DNA of 47,704 nt, from the NCBI GenBank assembly GCA_017450465.1, contig JAFSUW010000016.1:1-47704 (forward strand), written 5' to 3'. The position numbers and the translations under genes were made by a program. Below, piece after piece: positions 16,009-24,116 of this stretch. The DNA comes from Clostridia bacterium (GTDB taxonomy: Bacteria > Bacillota > Clostridia > TANB77 > RGIG9151). The notes below the pieces were generated by a model. The model did not search any database, was not told where the DNA came from, and saw only the letters and a program-made list of their open reading frames with translations. Every line of letters begins with the position of its first letter. Position 1 is the first letter of the stretch.

Positions 16009-16548
16009 TTAGATAAGTTCCTTTATCTTTTTTTCCATATCTTCTGGCTTAAATGTAGGTGAATATCTAGCAATTATTTTTCCTTCTCTATCAACCAAAA
16101 ATTTAGTGAAATTCCACTTAATATCTCCTTCTTTTTTATAAGTAGAACTCATTTTTTCTATTGCAGCCATCGCCATTTTATTTTTCATACCTTCTATTTC
16201 ATCATCATGTATTTCGTCTTTTATATATTTGTATAATTCACTTTCGCTTTCACCATTTACATCTATTTTTGAGAATTGATCAAAAGACGTGTTGTATTTT
16301 AATGTGCAAAATTCATGAATTTCATCGTCACTTCCTGGTGCTTGGCTTCCAAATTGATTGCAAGGAAAATCTAAAATTTCAAGTCCCTTATCGTGATATT
16401 CTTTATATAGTTTTTCTAAGCCCTCATATTGTGGTGTAAAGCCACAACCTGTTGCAGTATTTACAATGATTAAAACTTTGCCTTTATAATCAGAAATAGA
16501 AACTTCTTCTCCTTTTCTGTTTTTTACCTTATAATCATAAATTGACAT
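16009..16548 (-). CDS. Glutathione peroxidase family thiol peroxidase
   Basis: Reduces hydroperoxides; bacterial members usually use thioredoxin as the electron donor. The 179 residues show the catalytic cysteine Cys35 in NTATGCGFTPQ, the FPCNQFG motif with the second conserved Cys/Gln (63-65), and WNFTKFLVD with the conserved tryptophan. It has a cysteine, not selenocysteine, at the active site. GGAGGGATAAAT precedes the ATG. It lies downstream of the Xre/membrane pair in the same direction with a 56-base gap that includes a possible TATACT box. Confidence 0.93.
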   Translation of the reverse strand: MSIYDYKVKNRKGEEVSISDYKGKVLIIVNTATGCGFTPQYEGLEKLYKEYHDKGLEILDFPCNQFGSQAPGSDDEIHEFCTLKYNTSFDQFSKIDVNGESESELYKYIKDEIHDDEIEGMKNKMAMAAIEKMSSTYKKEGDIKWNFTKFLVDREGKIIARYSPTFKPEDMEKKIKELI

Positions 16549-16604
16549 ATTTATCCCTCCAGCTTCATTCTACTATAAAGTATAAGTTTTATCAACAATT
16601 TACT

Positions 16605-17012
16605 CTAATACTTCCTACTAAGAATCATATAGGTAATCCAATAAACCAATATAATTGCACAAACTGAATATGCAAGAACCATTTGTACTGTTTCTTGTCC
16701 TAAAACTAATGCAACTACTGCCCCTATTCCTTCTACAAGTACAATAATGTACCCTGTCCATGCCCAACTTTGCAAATGTAAAAATTTATTTCTTTCATCT
16801 TTTACTTGTACATCTATCTTTTCTCTATAGTTTTCGTCTTTTCTATATCTTATAATTTGAATTAGACGAATAAATCCAACAGCTACAAGTGCTCCTCCCA
16901 TACCTGAATAAACTGAAGAATCCAAAATTTCTGCTATACTAAGTCCTATTAATAATGCTCCAAGTACTACCCAAAAAATACTAAGTGCTAATCTTTTATT
17001 GTTATAATACAT
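16605..17012 (-). CDS. Small four-helix membrane protein paired with Xre regulator
   Basis: A 135-residue membrane protein with four predicted helices in two hairpins (about 8-28, 35-52, 85-105, 110-130) and a central charged segment containing KDERNKFL. The layout matches small membrane proteins often coded directly after a short Xre regulator in Firmicutes. The start is 2 bases after the regulator stop, so the two are co-transcribed and probably coupled. The function of these pairs is not well defined. Confidence 0.75.
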   Translation of the reverse strand: MYYNNKRLALSIFWVVLGALLIGLSIAEILDSSVYSGMGGALVAVGFIRLIQIIRYRKDENYREKIDVQVKDERNKFLHLQSWAWTGYIIVLVEGIGAVVALVLGQETVQMVLAYSVCAIILVYWITYMILSRKY

Positions 17013-17014
17013 AA

Positions 17015-17212
17015 TTATTCCTCCTCAAAAATAAATATTTCTTCTATGGTCATATTAAAATACTCCGCGATTTTGTGTGCAAGCATTATAGACGGGTTAT
17101 ATCGACCATTTTCTAGTGAACTAATTGTTTGGCGTGATACGCCAAGTATTTTGGCCAAATCTTCTTGTCGTATGTTTTTGGTGTTACGTATTTCTTCTAT
17201 TCGATTTTTCAT
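17015..17212 (-). CDS. Small Xre-family regulator
   Basis: A 65-residue protein made almost only of a helix-turn-helix: EDLAKILGVSRQTISSLENG (about 17-36) and PSIMLAHKIAEYFN. It is of the YozG type that regulates its own operon. AAAGGAGG precedes the ATG. A consensus promoter and two 18-base symmetric operators lie upstream, which strongly suggests autorepression together with the downstream membrane-protein gene. Confidence 0.9.
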   Translation of the reverse strand: MKNRIEEIRNTKNIRQEDLAKILGVSRQTISSLENGRYNPSIMLAHKIAEYFNMTIEEIFIFEEE

Positions 17213-17226
17213 TATTGCGCCTCCTT

Positions 17227-17244
17227 TGTAAAGCTTACTTTACA
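17227..17244. promoter_or_regulatory. Operator 1 of the Xre/membrane operon
   Basis: TGTAAAGCTTACTTTACA on the plus strand, nearly symmetric, between the -10 box and the start codon. Its half-site TGTAAAG recurs in operator 2. Confidence 0.6.
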
Positions 17245-17247
17245 TTA

Positions 17248-17276
17248 ATTATAAATCGTATTTTAAAATATGTCAA
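17248..17276 (-). promoter_or_regulatory. Promoter of the Xre/membrane operon
   Basis: Exact consensus TTGACA, 17 bases, TATAAT on the minus strand. Confidence 0.92.
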
Positions 17277-17288
17277 GTACACTTTACA
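17271..17288. promoter_or_regulatory. Operator 2 of the Xre/membrane operon
   Basis: TGTCAAGTACACTTTACA on the plus strand, nearly symmetric and overlapping the -35 box. Together with operator 1 it brackets the promoter. Confidence 0.6.
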
Positions 17289-17307
17289 TTATTTTAAAAA
17301 CAAAAAA

Positions 17308-17329
17308 ACAGAAGGTTTTTACCTTCTGT
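17308..17329 (-). terminator. Terminator of the cold-shock gene
   Basis: Perfect 9-base-pair stem ACAGAAGGT/ACCTTCTGT with a short loop, followed by TTTTTTTG on the minus strand. It insulates the Xre operon promoter. Confidence 0.85.
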
Positions 17330-17404
17330 TTTTGAATAGAAATCTATTTATTGAAAACGGACATCGAAATCATTCTCAAATCAATAATTGCTATTTTTTT
17401 AAGA

Positions 17405-17605
17405 TTAAAGAGATGTTACATTAGCAGCTTGTGGTCCTTTAGCTCCATCAACAACGTTGAATTGAACTTCCATACCTTCTGATAATGTTTTGTAACCATC
17501 CATTTCGATAGCTGAGAAATGAACAAATACGTCATTTCCGCCTTCTCTTTCGATAAATCCGAAACCTTTTTCAGCATTAAACCATTTAACTTTTCCTTTT
17601 TCCAC
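17405..17605 (-). CDS. csp: Cold-shock protein (CspA family)
   Basis: Single cold-shock domain that binds single-stranded RNA and DNA and melts RNA structure. The RNP motifs are KGFGFIE and VFVHFSAI. I choose GTG 17605, giving [18 protein letters not shown] (66 residues): AGGAGG lies 9 bases upstream, whereas an in-frame GTG at 17611 is only 3 bases from it. A leader of about 90 bases from the promoter at 17697-17725 is typical of cold-shock messages. Single-gene unit with its own terminator. Confidence 0.95.
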   Translation of the reverse strand: MEKGKVKWFNAEKGFGFIEREGGNDVFVHFSAIEMDGYKTLSEGMEVQFNVVDGAKGPQAANVTSL

Positions 17606-17696
17606 TTTCACATACCTCCTAAAAGCCTTTTTTCATTATGTAATAATGAATAAATTTGTTGCGTTATTGCCGATGTCGTACAAAAACTACTCTTTT

Positions 17697-17725
17697 AATT
17701 TAGCACACTTTTTCTACATTGTCAA
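17697..17725 (-). promoter_or_regulatory. Promoter of the cold-shock gene
   Basis: TTGACA, 17 bases, TAAATT on the minus strand. Confidence 0.8.
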
Positions 17726-17757
17726 ACCTATTTTGAATAAAAGAATTAAACAAAAAA

Positions 17758-17780
17758 ATATGGTATCATTTATACCATAT
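17758..17780 (-). terminator. Terminator of the 17783 Xre gene
   Basis: Perfect 9-base-pair stem ATATGGTAT/ATACCATAT followed by TTTTTTTG on the minus strand, directly after the stop codon. Confidence 0.85.
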
Positions 17781-17782
17781 CC

Positions 17783-18094
17783 TTAATCAACTATTGCTTG
17801 TACTATTTTCTTTACTATATTTATTTGTTCTTTATTTGCATTGGTCAATATACCAACTATTTCTCTTAAACTATCCTCGTCTTCACATGCGGAACCCTCT
17901 ATGAAATAGCTTACTGGCTTATCAAATATCACGCCTGCTTGTTTAAATCTTTTTAAGTTAAAACATTTCTTACCTGTTTCTACTTGATTTACATAGCCAA
18001 CAGATATTCCCATCTTTTCAGCAAATTCTTCCTGTGTCATTGATTTTTCTTTGCGTGCTTGCCGTATCCTAGCACCAATAATACTATAATTCAT
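17783..18094 (-). CDS. Xre-family transcriptional regulator (SinR/ImmR-like)
   Basis: A 103-residue regulator with an N-terminal helix-turn-helix (TQEEFAEKMGISVGYVNQVE, about 22-41) and a C-terminal helical segment (SLREIVGILTNANKEQINIV), possibly for dimer formation. The start is ATG 18094; a GTG at 18109 lies within its ribosome site GAAGGTG. The target is unknown: its neighbours are the ExoX-tailed gene upstream and csp downstream, and no partner gene is fused or coupled. It is a single-gene unit with its own terminator. Confidence 0.85.
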   Translation of the reverse strand: MNYSIIGARIRQARKEKSMTQEEFAEKMGISVGYVNQVETGKKCFNLKRFKQAGVIFDKPVSYFIEGSACEDEDSLREIVGILTNANKEQINIVKKIVQAIVD

Positions 18095-18188
18095 ACAAAA
18101 CACCTTCACTAAGTTTTTACCCTACAGTAATATTATCTTATAGTTTATTTATGCCAAACTCCATAAACCAAATTGTTTAAAAATATAC

Positions 18189-18956
18189 CTATTGGTTACT
18201 AGGTAAAACTCCTTCCAATTTTTCTAGATTTGCACATGCTTTCCTTATTGAATCATCTGTCTTATCATTATTTTTCAGCCAATAAAAATACTTACTGTCT
18301 GTTTCATAAACGTTTTTCAATGTTTTCCCTTTATATTTTCCAAACTCAAGTTTTATATCTCCTGCGGTACTTTTTTCGTTACGCGAATAATTTATTATTT
18401 CTCCAAAGTCTTCTAAATCCTGCGTGAATATATCACTTAAGCTTGCAAGTTGTAAAACCGCATCTATAAACGCACGTTTTTTAGCCATCTTTAATATGGT
18501 ATTTGCAAAATTACACAAATCTTGATTCTCTATTTTATATTTTGTATTTCCATATTTATCAATAACCTTTTCACTACTGCCTAAATAGTTTTCTGGGACT
18601 TCATTTACAAAAATGTATCTATATTTTTTCTCTTTACTATTACAACTTCCAACGCCCTCTGCCATCGTTTCGCCATCACGTTTTAATATGCATTTTAAAT
18701 TATAACTAAAAAAATTTTTTTCATATTCTTCTGTTACTTTTAAAAATTCATATTCTGGATACACATTAAATAACATACAAATTTTCTCGCCACCTGGTTT
18801 TAATAATGTCGGCTTAGTTGTTCCTGGAATAATTCCATAATCATAATCTTTTACCAAACTATTTTGAAGCACTGTGTGCATTTGATTTATCTTGCGCATT
18901 GTATCGTAAACTGTATTTATATCAATGTTGTCAATTATATTAACATTTCCTGCCAT
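18189..18956 (-). CDS. Conserved protein with ExoX-like C-terminal domain
   Basis: A 255-residue cytosolic protein. The N-terminal part carries KDYDYGIIPGTTKPTLLKPG (about 37-56), a sequence I associate with proteins seen in phages, archaea and bacteria; then a compact region with GVGSCNSKEKKYRY; then a C-terminal segment FGKYKGKTLKNVYETDSKYF that resembles the short C-terminal domain found on exonuclease X-type proteins. The exonuclease catalytic domain itself is absent. This fits DNA processing or recombination, but the activity is not established. AAAGGAGAAC precedes the ATG. It is divergent from the bactofilin gene; no other phage genes are near. Confidence 0.6.
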   Translation of the reverse strand: MAGNVNIIDNIDINTVYDTMRKINQMHTVLQNSLVKDYDYGIIPGTTKPTLLKPGGEKICMLFNVYPEYEFLKVTEEYEKNFFSYNLKCILKRDGETMAEGVGSCNSKEKKYRYIFVNEVPENYLGSSEKVIDKYGNTKYKIENQDLCNFANTILKMAKKRAFIDAVLQLASLSDIFTQDLEDFGEIINYSRNEKSTAGDIKLEFGKYKGKTLKNVYETDSKYFYWLKNNDKTDDSIRKACANLEKLEGVLPSNQ

Positions 18957-19023
18957 CTTGTTCTCCTTTTATTTTTAGTTTTTCAATTTTTTTATTTTAT
19001 AATCATCCAATTTATTTTAGGGC

Positions 19024-19052
19024 TTGAATAATTTACAATAATAGGTTATTAT
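19024..19052 (+). promoter_or_regulatory. Promoter of the bactofilin gene
   Basis: TTGAAT, 17 bases, TATTAT on the plus strand, about 30 bases before the ATG. Confidence 0.7.
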
Positions 19053-19085
19053 AATAATGTATTTTTAGCGGTAAAGGAGGACATT

Positions 19086-19529
19086 ATGTTTAACAAAATT
19101 GATAAAAATGAAACTATAATTGCTGGCAATTGCATTATCGATAGCAATTTAACAACCGAGGGAAACATAACAATATTCGGGAAAATCAATGGTTCTATAA
19201 ATGTTAAAGGTAATGTTACAGTTGGTGAAACAGGTGTTATATTAGGTGAAGTAAATGCACATAATTTAACACTTAGTGGAACTGTCGAAGGTGACGTTCA
19301 CTTAAAAGACTCATTAAAGCTTACTTCTTCCGCAAAGTTAAAAGGGAATGCCTATGTAAAGAAGTTTTCAAGCGAAGAAGGTTGCTTATTTGGTGGGAAA
19401 TGCGTAATGGAAGAAATGGAAAAATTAAAGCAAAAGAATGATACTCCGGATAAAAACTTTGATATGGCAGCACCAAAAAACAATCAAAAATCAACAATAC
19501 TTTCAGAACTTGTAGATACAGAAAAATAA
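19086..19529 (+). CDS. Bactofilin family polymer-forming cytoskeletal protein
   Basis: A 147-residue bactofilin: a right-handed beta-helix of short repeats, visible as alternating hydrophobic and glycine positions (GNITIFGKINGSINVKGNVT, then GTVEGDVHLK), flanked by disordered ends. Bactofilins polymerise without nucleotides and scaffold wall enzymes at local sites. AAAGGAGG precedes the ATG. The gene is convergent with the PBP1A gene, and the two share a terminator. Next to a penicillin-binding protein, a link with wall synthesis is plausible but not shown. Confidence 0.9.
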   Translation: MFNKIDKNETIIAGNCIIDSNLTTEGNITIFGKINGSINVKGNVTVGETGVILGEVNAHNLTLSGTVEGDVHLKDSLKLTSSAKLKGNAYVKKFSSEEGCLFGGKCVMEEMEKLKQKNDTPDKNFDMAAPKNNQKSTILSELVDTEK

Positions 19530-19540
19530 TTTTTAATACA

Positions 19541-19572
19541 AAAAAGAGAATGGCGAAAGTCATTCTCTTTTT
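19541..19572. terminator. Bidirectional terminator between bactofilin and PBP1A genes
   Basis: Perfect 12-base-pair stem AAAAAGAGAATG/CATTCTCTTTTT with an 8-base loop. It supplies a T-run in both directions. Confidence 0.9.
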
Positions 19573-19581
19573 ATTTGCTTT

Positions 19582-21699
19582 TTAATATACAACTGCTGTT
19601 TCTTCATATACCGGCACATAAGAGTGCACCGTGCAAAAACCTGGCACTGTATCACTTATAAACCACTCGTTTGTTATGTCTGAACAGTATCCTGTACTTC
19701 TTAAGCCAGAAGCTTTACAAATAGATACTTTTGTTACTCCATTTGGTGGAACAAAACCTGGGTCTGACTTGCCTTCGTGTATTTTTGTCATTACTCTTTT
19801 CCAAACTTGTTTTGATATTTCACTACCAACTGTAACAGATTTTCTCTCATCATAACCGGTCCATACGCCACCAACATAATATGGCGTAAATCCTACAAAC
19901 CATTTATCTATGTTTTCTTGCGTTGAACCAGTTTTACCTGCAGCTGTCATACCATTTAATTTTGCTGTTGTAGCTGTTCCGTTTGTAACAACAGTTCTCA
20001 AGATATCTTTTAATATAAATGCTGATTGTTCACTCATTACCCTTACTGGGCTTATTTTGTTTTGGAGTACAATCTGACCTTTTGAATCTATAACTTTCGT
20101 ATATGATATTCCTTTGTTAAATGAACCATTATTTGCAATCATTCCATATGCTGCTGTCCATTCACGCACATTTATTCCTTTAGTTAAACCACCAAGTGAA
20201 AGTGGTGAATAGTTTAAGTCATTGCTTGTAAGTGTTGTTATTCCAACGCTCTTTAACGCTTCATAAGAACGATTTATACCAACCTTCATAAGTATTTTTA
20301 CCGCTGGAATATTCATAGATCTTTCAATAGCACGTCTTATTGTTACATTTCCATAATAGTAGCCATACCAGTTTGTTGGTGTCCACGACTTACTTCCAGG
20401 AATTTTTACGGTAAGTGGGCTATCATCTACTAAAGATGCCGCCGTTACTATTTTATCGTTTAAGGCCGGTCCATAAACTGCAAGTGGTTTTATTGTAGAA
20501 CCTGGTTGCCTAAATGCCATTGTCGCATAGTTAAATCCACGATTTTCTTTCTTCTCGCCTCTTCCACCTGCAATACCTACAATTTGGCCTGTTGTATAAT
20601 CTATTATAACCATCGCAGATTGTGGTTGTTCAGCTTGATTTTTGAATGCTGCAAAAACTTCTGCATCATGTGTTATATATGTGTCGTCAATAGCTGCCTG
20701 TACCTTAGGGTCCATTGTTGTATATATCTTTAAACCGCCACCATAAATCATGTTTGATGCTGCGGTTCTTGTTATTCTTTCTTTTTCCATCAAATCATTT
20801 ATTACATCTTCTATTACCATATCCACAAAATATGATTGAATTGCTGCGGTTTGTGCTTTACCTTCTTCTATAACTATTTTTTCTTCTTTTGCGGTATTAC
20901 ACTGCTCTTGATTTATATAACCAAGCTCTAGCATTTTATTTAATATTACTTCTTGACGTGTCTTTGCATTATCAAAATTTGTAAAAGGATTGTACTTCGT
21001 TGGTCTGTTTGGAATTCCTGCAAGTAATGCACATTCTGCTAAACTTAAGTCTTTTACATCTTTATTGTAGTAAACTTTAGCTGCAGTTTTAACACCATAC
21101 GCACCTTTACCAAAGTTTATTGTATTTAAATATAGTTCAAGTATTTGCTCTTTTGAAAGTTCTTTTTCGAGTTGAAGGGCTCTCCACCATTCTCTTACTT
21201 TTCTCATTGCATTCTTTTCTTTATCTTCAGTTACGTTTTTGATAAGCTGCTGTGTTATAGTACTACCACCATAGGTACCTTCGCCTTTTGTTTTTATATA
21301 ACTTATTATCGCACCTAAAGTTCTTTTATAGTCTATACCATTGTGGTCATAAAAACGTTCGTCTTCTATTGAAATAAATGCTTTTTGCAAATAATATGGT
21401 ATTTCATCTAATGACGCAACTGTCCTATTTTCACCGCCATGTGCTATACCTATTTCATTGCCTTCTCTATCATAAAAATATGTAGAAATGTTATCTGTAA
21501 TTAAATAGTCATCTATATTAATGTCTGATGCAGTATCTAGGAACCCAAATAGTGCACCTATTCCTGCTCCAAGTCCTGCGAACATTATTAACATTAAAAA
21601 TATAAAAACTAAAAAGCAACCACCCTTTTTACGCTTTTTGGTCTTTTTTGCTTTTTTACTTTCCATTTTAGCATGTTTCTCTAAATCCCAATTTGCCAT
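19582..21699 (-). CDS. Class A penicillin-binding protein (PBP1A)
   Basis: Bifunctional peptidoglycan synthase of 705 residues. A Lys-rich cytosolic tail and one membrane segment (about 26-52) come first. The glycosyltransferase 51 domain has the catalytic region IEDERFYDHNGID near 111-123 and GGSTITQQLIKN. The transpeptidase has the serine motif STIK (401-404), SMN near 460 and KTGS near 587. A short C-terminal stretch with cysteines follows. It is the last gene of an operon with tsaD 24 bases upstream; AAAGGGG precedes the ATG. All catalytic motifs are intact. Confidence 0.96.
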   Translation of the reverse strand: MANWDLEKHAKMESKKAKKTKKRKKGGCFLVFIFLMLIMFAGLGAGIGALFGFLDTASDINIDDYLITDNISTYFYDREGNEIGIAHGGENRTVASLDEIPYYLQKAFISIEDERFYDHNGIDYKRTLGAIISYIKTKGEGTYGGSTITQQLIKNVTEDKEKNAMRKVREWWRALQLEKELSKEQILELYLNTINFGKGAYGVKTAAKVYYNKDVKDLSLAECALLAGIPNRPTKYNPFTNFDNAKTRQEVILNKMLELGYINQEQCNTAKEEKIVIEEGKAQTAAIQSYFVDMVIEDVINDLMEKERITRTAASNMIYGGGLKIYTTMDPKVQAAIDDTYITHDAEVFAAFKNQAEQPQSAMVIIDYTTGQIVGIAGGRGEKKENRGFNYATMAFRQPGSTIKPLAVYGPALNDKIVTAASLVDDSPLTVKIPGSKSWTPTNWYGYYYGNVTIRRAIERSMNIPAVKILMKVGINRSYEALKSVGITTLTSNDLNYSPLSLGGLTKGINVREWTAAYGMIANNGSFNKGISYTKVIDSKGQIVLQNKISPVRVMSEQSAFILKDILRTVVTNGTATTAKLNGMTAAGKTGSTQENIDKWFVGFTPYYVGGVWTGYDERKSVTVGSEISKQVWKRVMTKIHEGKSDPGFVPPNGVTKVSICKASGLRSTGYCSDITNEWFISDTVPGFCTVHSYVPVYEETAVVY

Positions 21700-21723
21700 A
21701 TTAATCCCCTTTACTTTTGTAAA

Positions 21724-22722
21724 TTACCCCTCACGAAGTGGTAAATTTGCAACTGCATTTAAATAAAAGTCCGAAGTTTTTCCAAGAATATAATTATAAT
21801 ATGTCGCGCAAGCGATCATCGCTGCATTATCTGTGCAAAGTTTTATGTCTGGGCAATAAAAACTTACACCATTTTTTGCACACATATTCTGCATTTTTTC
21901 GCGTAACATACTATTTGCCGCTACGCCTCCTGCTAATGCAATTTTATCTAGATTATATTCCTTTATTGCTTTTTCACTATTCTTTACTACAACATCTGTA
22001 ACCGCTTCTTCAAAACTCCTACAAACATCATTTACATTATATTCAGGATTTTTACTTACATAATTTATAACTGCCGTCTTTATCCCGCTAAAACTAAAAT
22101 CATAATTATCAAAGCATACACGCTTAAATCCACAATTATCTGTACCTAGCTTTGCTGCTTTATCAATAAGTGGACCGCCTGGATATCCCAAACCAACAAC
22201 ACGTGCTACTTTATCAAATGCTTCTCCTATTGCATCATCCATTGTTTTGCCTAGTATTTCAAAATCATCATAAGAATTTACTCTTACTAAATAAGTATGT
22301 CCACCCGATACAACCATACAAATAAATGGTGGTTCAAGTTCTTTATACTGTATGAAATTTGCAAATATATGTCCTTTTATATGATTAACTCCTACAAATG
22401 GTTTATTTAGTGCATACGCAAGGCCTTTTGCTGCAGATAATCCAACAAGCAGTGCACCTATTAAGCCAGGCCCATAAGTTGCACCAATAACATCGATATC
22501 ATCAAAAGTCATATGTGCTTCTTCTAAAGCTTCTTTTATTACTAAATTTATACTCTCAACATGATGGCGTGATGCAATCTCTGGAACAACACCACCAAAT
22601 TTCTTATGTATATCAATCTGCGTAAAAACAACATTTGCTAGAACTTCCCTACCGTTTCTAACTATGGCAACCGCAGTCTCATCGCAACTACTTTCAATTG
22701 CGAGACATACTATATCTTTCAT
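21724..22722 (-). CDS. tsaD: tRNA N6-threonylcarbamoyladenosine transferase TsaD
   Basis: Transfers the threonylcarbamoyl group to adenosine 37 of ANN-decoding tRNAs, working with TsaB and TsaE. The 332 residues match the family from end to end: [12 protein letters not shown] at the N-terminus, the metal-binding VNHIKGH (near 105-112), MVVSGGHT, and the C-terminal [12 protein letters not shown]. Length is usual. It sits between the M50 protease and PBP1A genes in one direction. Confidence 0.97.
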   Translation of the reverse strand: MKDIVCLAIESSCDETAVAIVRNGREVLANVVFTQIDIHKKFGGVVPEIASRHHVESINLVIKEALEEAHMTFDDIDVIGATYGPGLIGALLVGLSAAKGLAYALNKPFVGVNHIKGHIFANFIQYKELEPPFICMVVSGGHTYLVRVNSYDDFEILGKTMDDAIGEAFDKVARVVGLGYPGGPLIDKAAKLGTDNCGFKRVCFDNYDFSFSGIKTAVINYVSKNPEYNVNDVCRSFEEAVTDVVVKNSEKAIKEYNLDKIALAGGVAANSMLREKMQNMCAKNGVSFYCPDIKLCTDNAAMIACATYYNYILGKTSDFYLNAVANLPLREG

Positions 22723-22770
22723 TTATATCACCATTTTATATTGTACCACATTTTAATATAATTGCAAAAC

Positions 22771-23196
22771 TTATTTATATATTTTATTTTCGATAAAAAT
22801 ATTTATTATTCGCATTCCATCCAATCTATAAACTGGTAATAAATTTGTAAGACCTATTATTAAGTTAAGTATAGCGAAATTTTTTGTCCAAAGCAAAGAT
22901 AAACCTGCTACAATAAAGCTCGTAGCAGGTCCTGCAATCAAAATTTTTAATATTTTTTTATCTTCTATTTTCGTTTGATTTTTTAATTTACATGAAAATC
23001 CAAAAGGCAAGATTTCAAAAATTGAGATTTTTTCTTTTAATATAAAAATCATGGCAATATGTCCACATTCGTGAAAGAATAACGCGGTAAAACACAGCAA
23101 AAATTCGTTTATTTTGTTATTTATCATGCACCATAGCAATACAAGTAGTATGTATGGGCTTACTAGGACATATGTATCAAAGATTTTTATTTTCAA
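22771..23196 (-). CDS. SpoIVFB-like membrane metalloprotease (M50)
   Basis: A 141-residue site-2-type protease. The zinc site HECGH (42-46) lies in a membrane helix, and the third ligand is in NLLPVYRLDG (about 118-127). It is much shorter than B. subtilis SpoIVFB, lacking the C-terminal CBS domain, and resembles the compact forms in Clostridia. The upstream gene, 11 bases away, is a SpoIVFA-like protein, the usual partner that controls SpoIVFB during sporulation. This suggests processing of a membrane-bound regulator such as pro-sigma-K, although no substrate gene is in the window. Confidence 0.85.
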   Translation of the reverse strand: MKIKIFDTYVLVSPYILLVLLWCMINNKINEFLLCFTALFFHECGHIAMIFILKEKISIFEILPFGFSCKLKNQTKIEDKKILKILIAGPATSFIVAGLSLLWTKNFAILNLIIGLTNLLPVYRLDGMRIINIFIENKIYK

Positions 23197-23207
23197 TTAT
23201 TTAACTC

Positions 23208-23903
23208 CTATTCTTGGCTTAACAAAAATCCCGGATCGATAAATCTTCCGCAGTAACTTACTTCAAAGTGAAGATGCGGACCCGTTACATTTCCTGTGCT
23301 ACCAGAATATGCAATTACCTCACCTTGCACTACATCTTCACCTTCTTCTACCTCTATAGAAGAACAATGTGCATAAGTTGTTAATATATCCCCATTCTTT
23401 ACGCGTACAAATTTACCAAAAGATGTTGTAAGCTCCTTTACTTCAATAACCGTTCCCGCAATTGCCGCTTTAACCGGTGTACCCTCTGCTGCCGCCAAAT
23501 CAACACCTGTATGATTTTCTTCACTGCCATTTACCATATGCTTACCAAAACGCAGTGTAGCAACGCCTGGCACCGGCCGAACAAAATTTGTAATTTTTCT
23601 TACCTCTTCTACATCTTGTTTCATTTGATCTACAGTTTCTTCAGTACTGCTTTCTGACTTATCTTCTATGTAATTTATCACTTCACTTACAGTATTTAGT
23701 ACATCATCTATTTTTACATCGTATTTGCTTATAGCATTTATCTTTTCCCACAGCAAAGATTCTTTAACTGCTGGGATACTACTTACCCCCAAAAATACCG
23801 CAACAAGTATTCCACAAATACATATTTGCCTTATAAACTTTGCTAAATACTTATTTGTTTTTTCTTCAGTCTTTTTCCTATATGGCGATACTGATTGTTC
23901 CAT
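23208..23903 (-). CDS. SpoIVFA-like membrane protein with M23 (LytM) peptidase domain
   Basis: A 231-residue protein with a cytosolic N-terminus, one membrane helix (about 29-47), a spacer, and a C-terminal LytM domain. It resembles SpoIVFA by order and by pairing with the SpoIVFB-like gene. The zinc motif residues HTGVD (near 130) and HLHF (near 210) are present, whereas classic SpoIVFA is thought to be non-catalytic, so this copy may be active. The start is ATG 23903 after AAAGGAGGAGTAGT; an in-frame extension to 24053 runs over a repeat element and is rejected. Confidence 0.8.
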   Translation of the reverse strand: MEQSVSPYRKKTEEKTNKYLAKFIRQICICGILVAVFLGVSSIPAVKESLLWEKINAISKYDVKIDDVLNTVSEVINYIEDKSESSTEETVDQMKQDVEEVRKITNFVRPVPGVATLRFGKHMVNGSEENHTGVDLAAAEGTPVKAAIAGTVIEVKELTTSFGKFVRVKNGDILTTYAHCSSIEVEEGEDVVQGEVIAYSGSTGNVTGPHLHFEVSYCGRFIDPGFLLSQE

Positions 23904-23950
23904 ACTACTCCTCCTTTGTTTTACTAGTTTGTCGTTTTTCAAAAGTTGCG

Positions 23951-24075
23951 GCGAAAGAAGGGACGGGGGTGTTTGACACGAACAAGGGTCAAATAGCCCC
24001 GTCCCATTGTACGCATTTACGTCGCTTGCGACGTAAATGCGAGTGGAGCACAATGTGCTCCGCTACAAGTCGCCA
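23951..24075. repeat. Multi-hairpin intergenic repeat-like element
   Basis: Three adjacent perfect or near-perfect hairpins. The first is GGGACGGGG...CCCCGTCCC enclosing TTTGAC/GTCAAA (23960-24005). The second is a 13-base-pair stem, GCATTTACGTCGC with a 2-base spacer (24013-24040). The third is GGAGCA/TGCTCC (24045-24061). Outer arms GGCGA (about 23950) and TCGCC (about 24070) may close a cloverleaf. No gene lies inside. The 'GGGACGGGGG' core also appears near 11360. Such elements are usually mobile-type repeats. It may also end transcription between the GH94 gene and the SpoIVF-like genes. Confidence 0.65.
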
Positions 24076-24116
24076 TATCCGTTAAATCGCCAAACAACAA
24101 GTTTGCAACATTCAAA

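Noticed and set aside
18189-18956. Prophage remnant
   Set aside because: Only one phage-type gene is present, with no integrase, capsid, terminase or attachment repeats nearby.
23904-24053. N-terminal extension of the SpoIVFA-like protein
   Set aside because: The extension runs across the multi-hairpin repeat and lacks a ribosome site, while ATG 23903 has AAAGGAGG.
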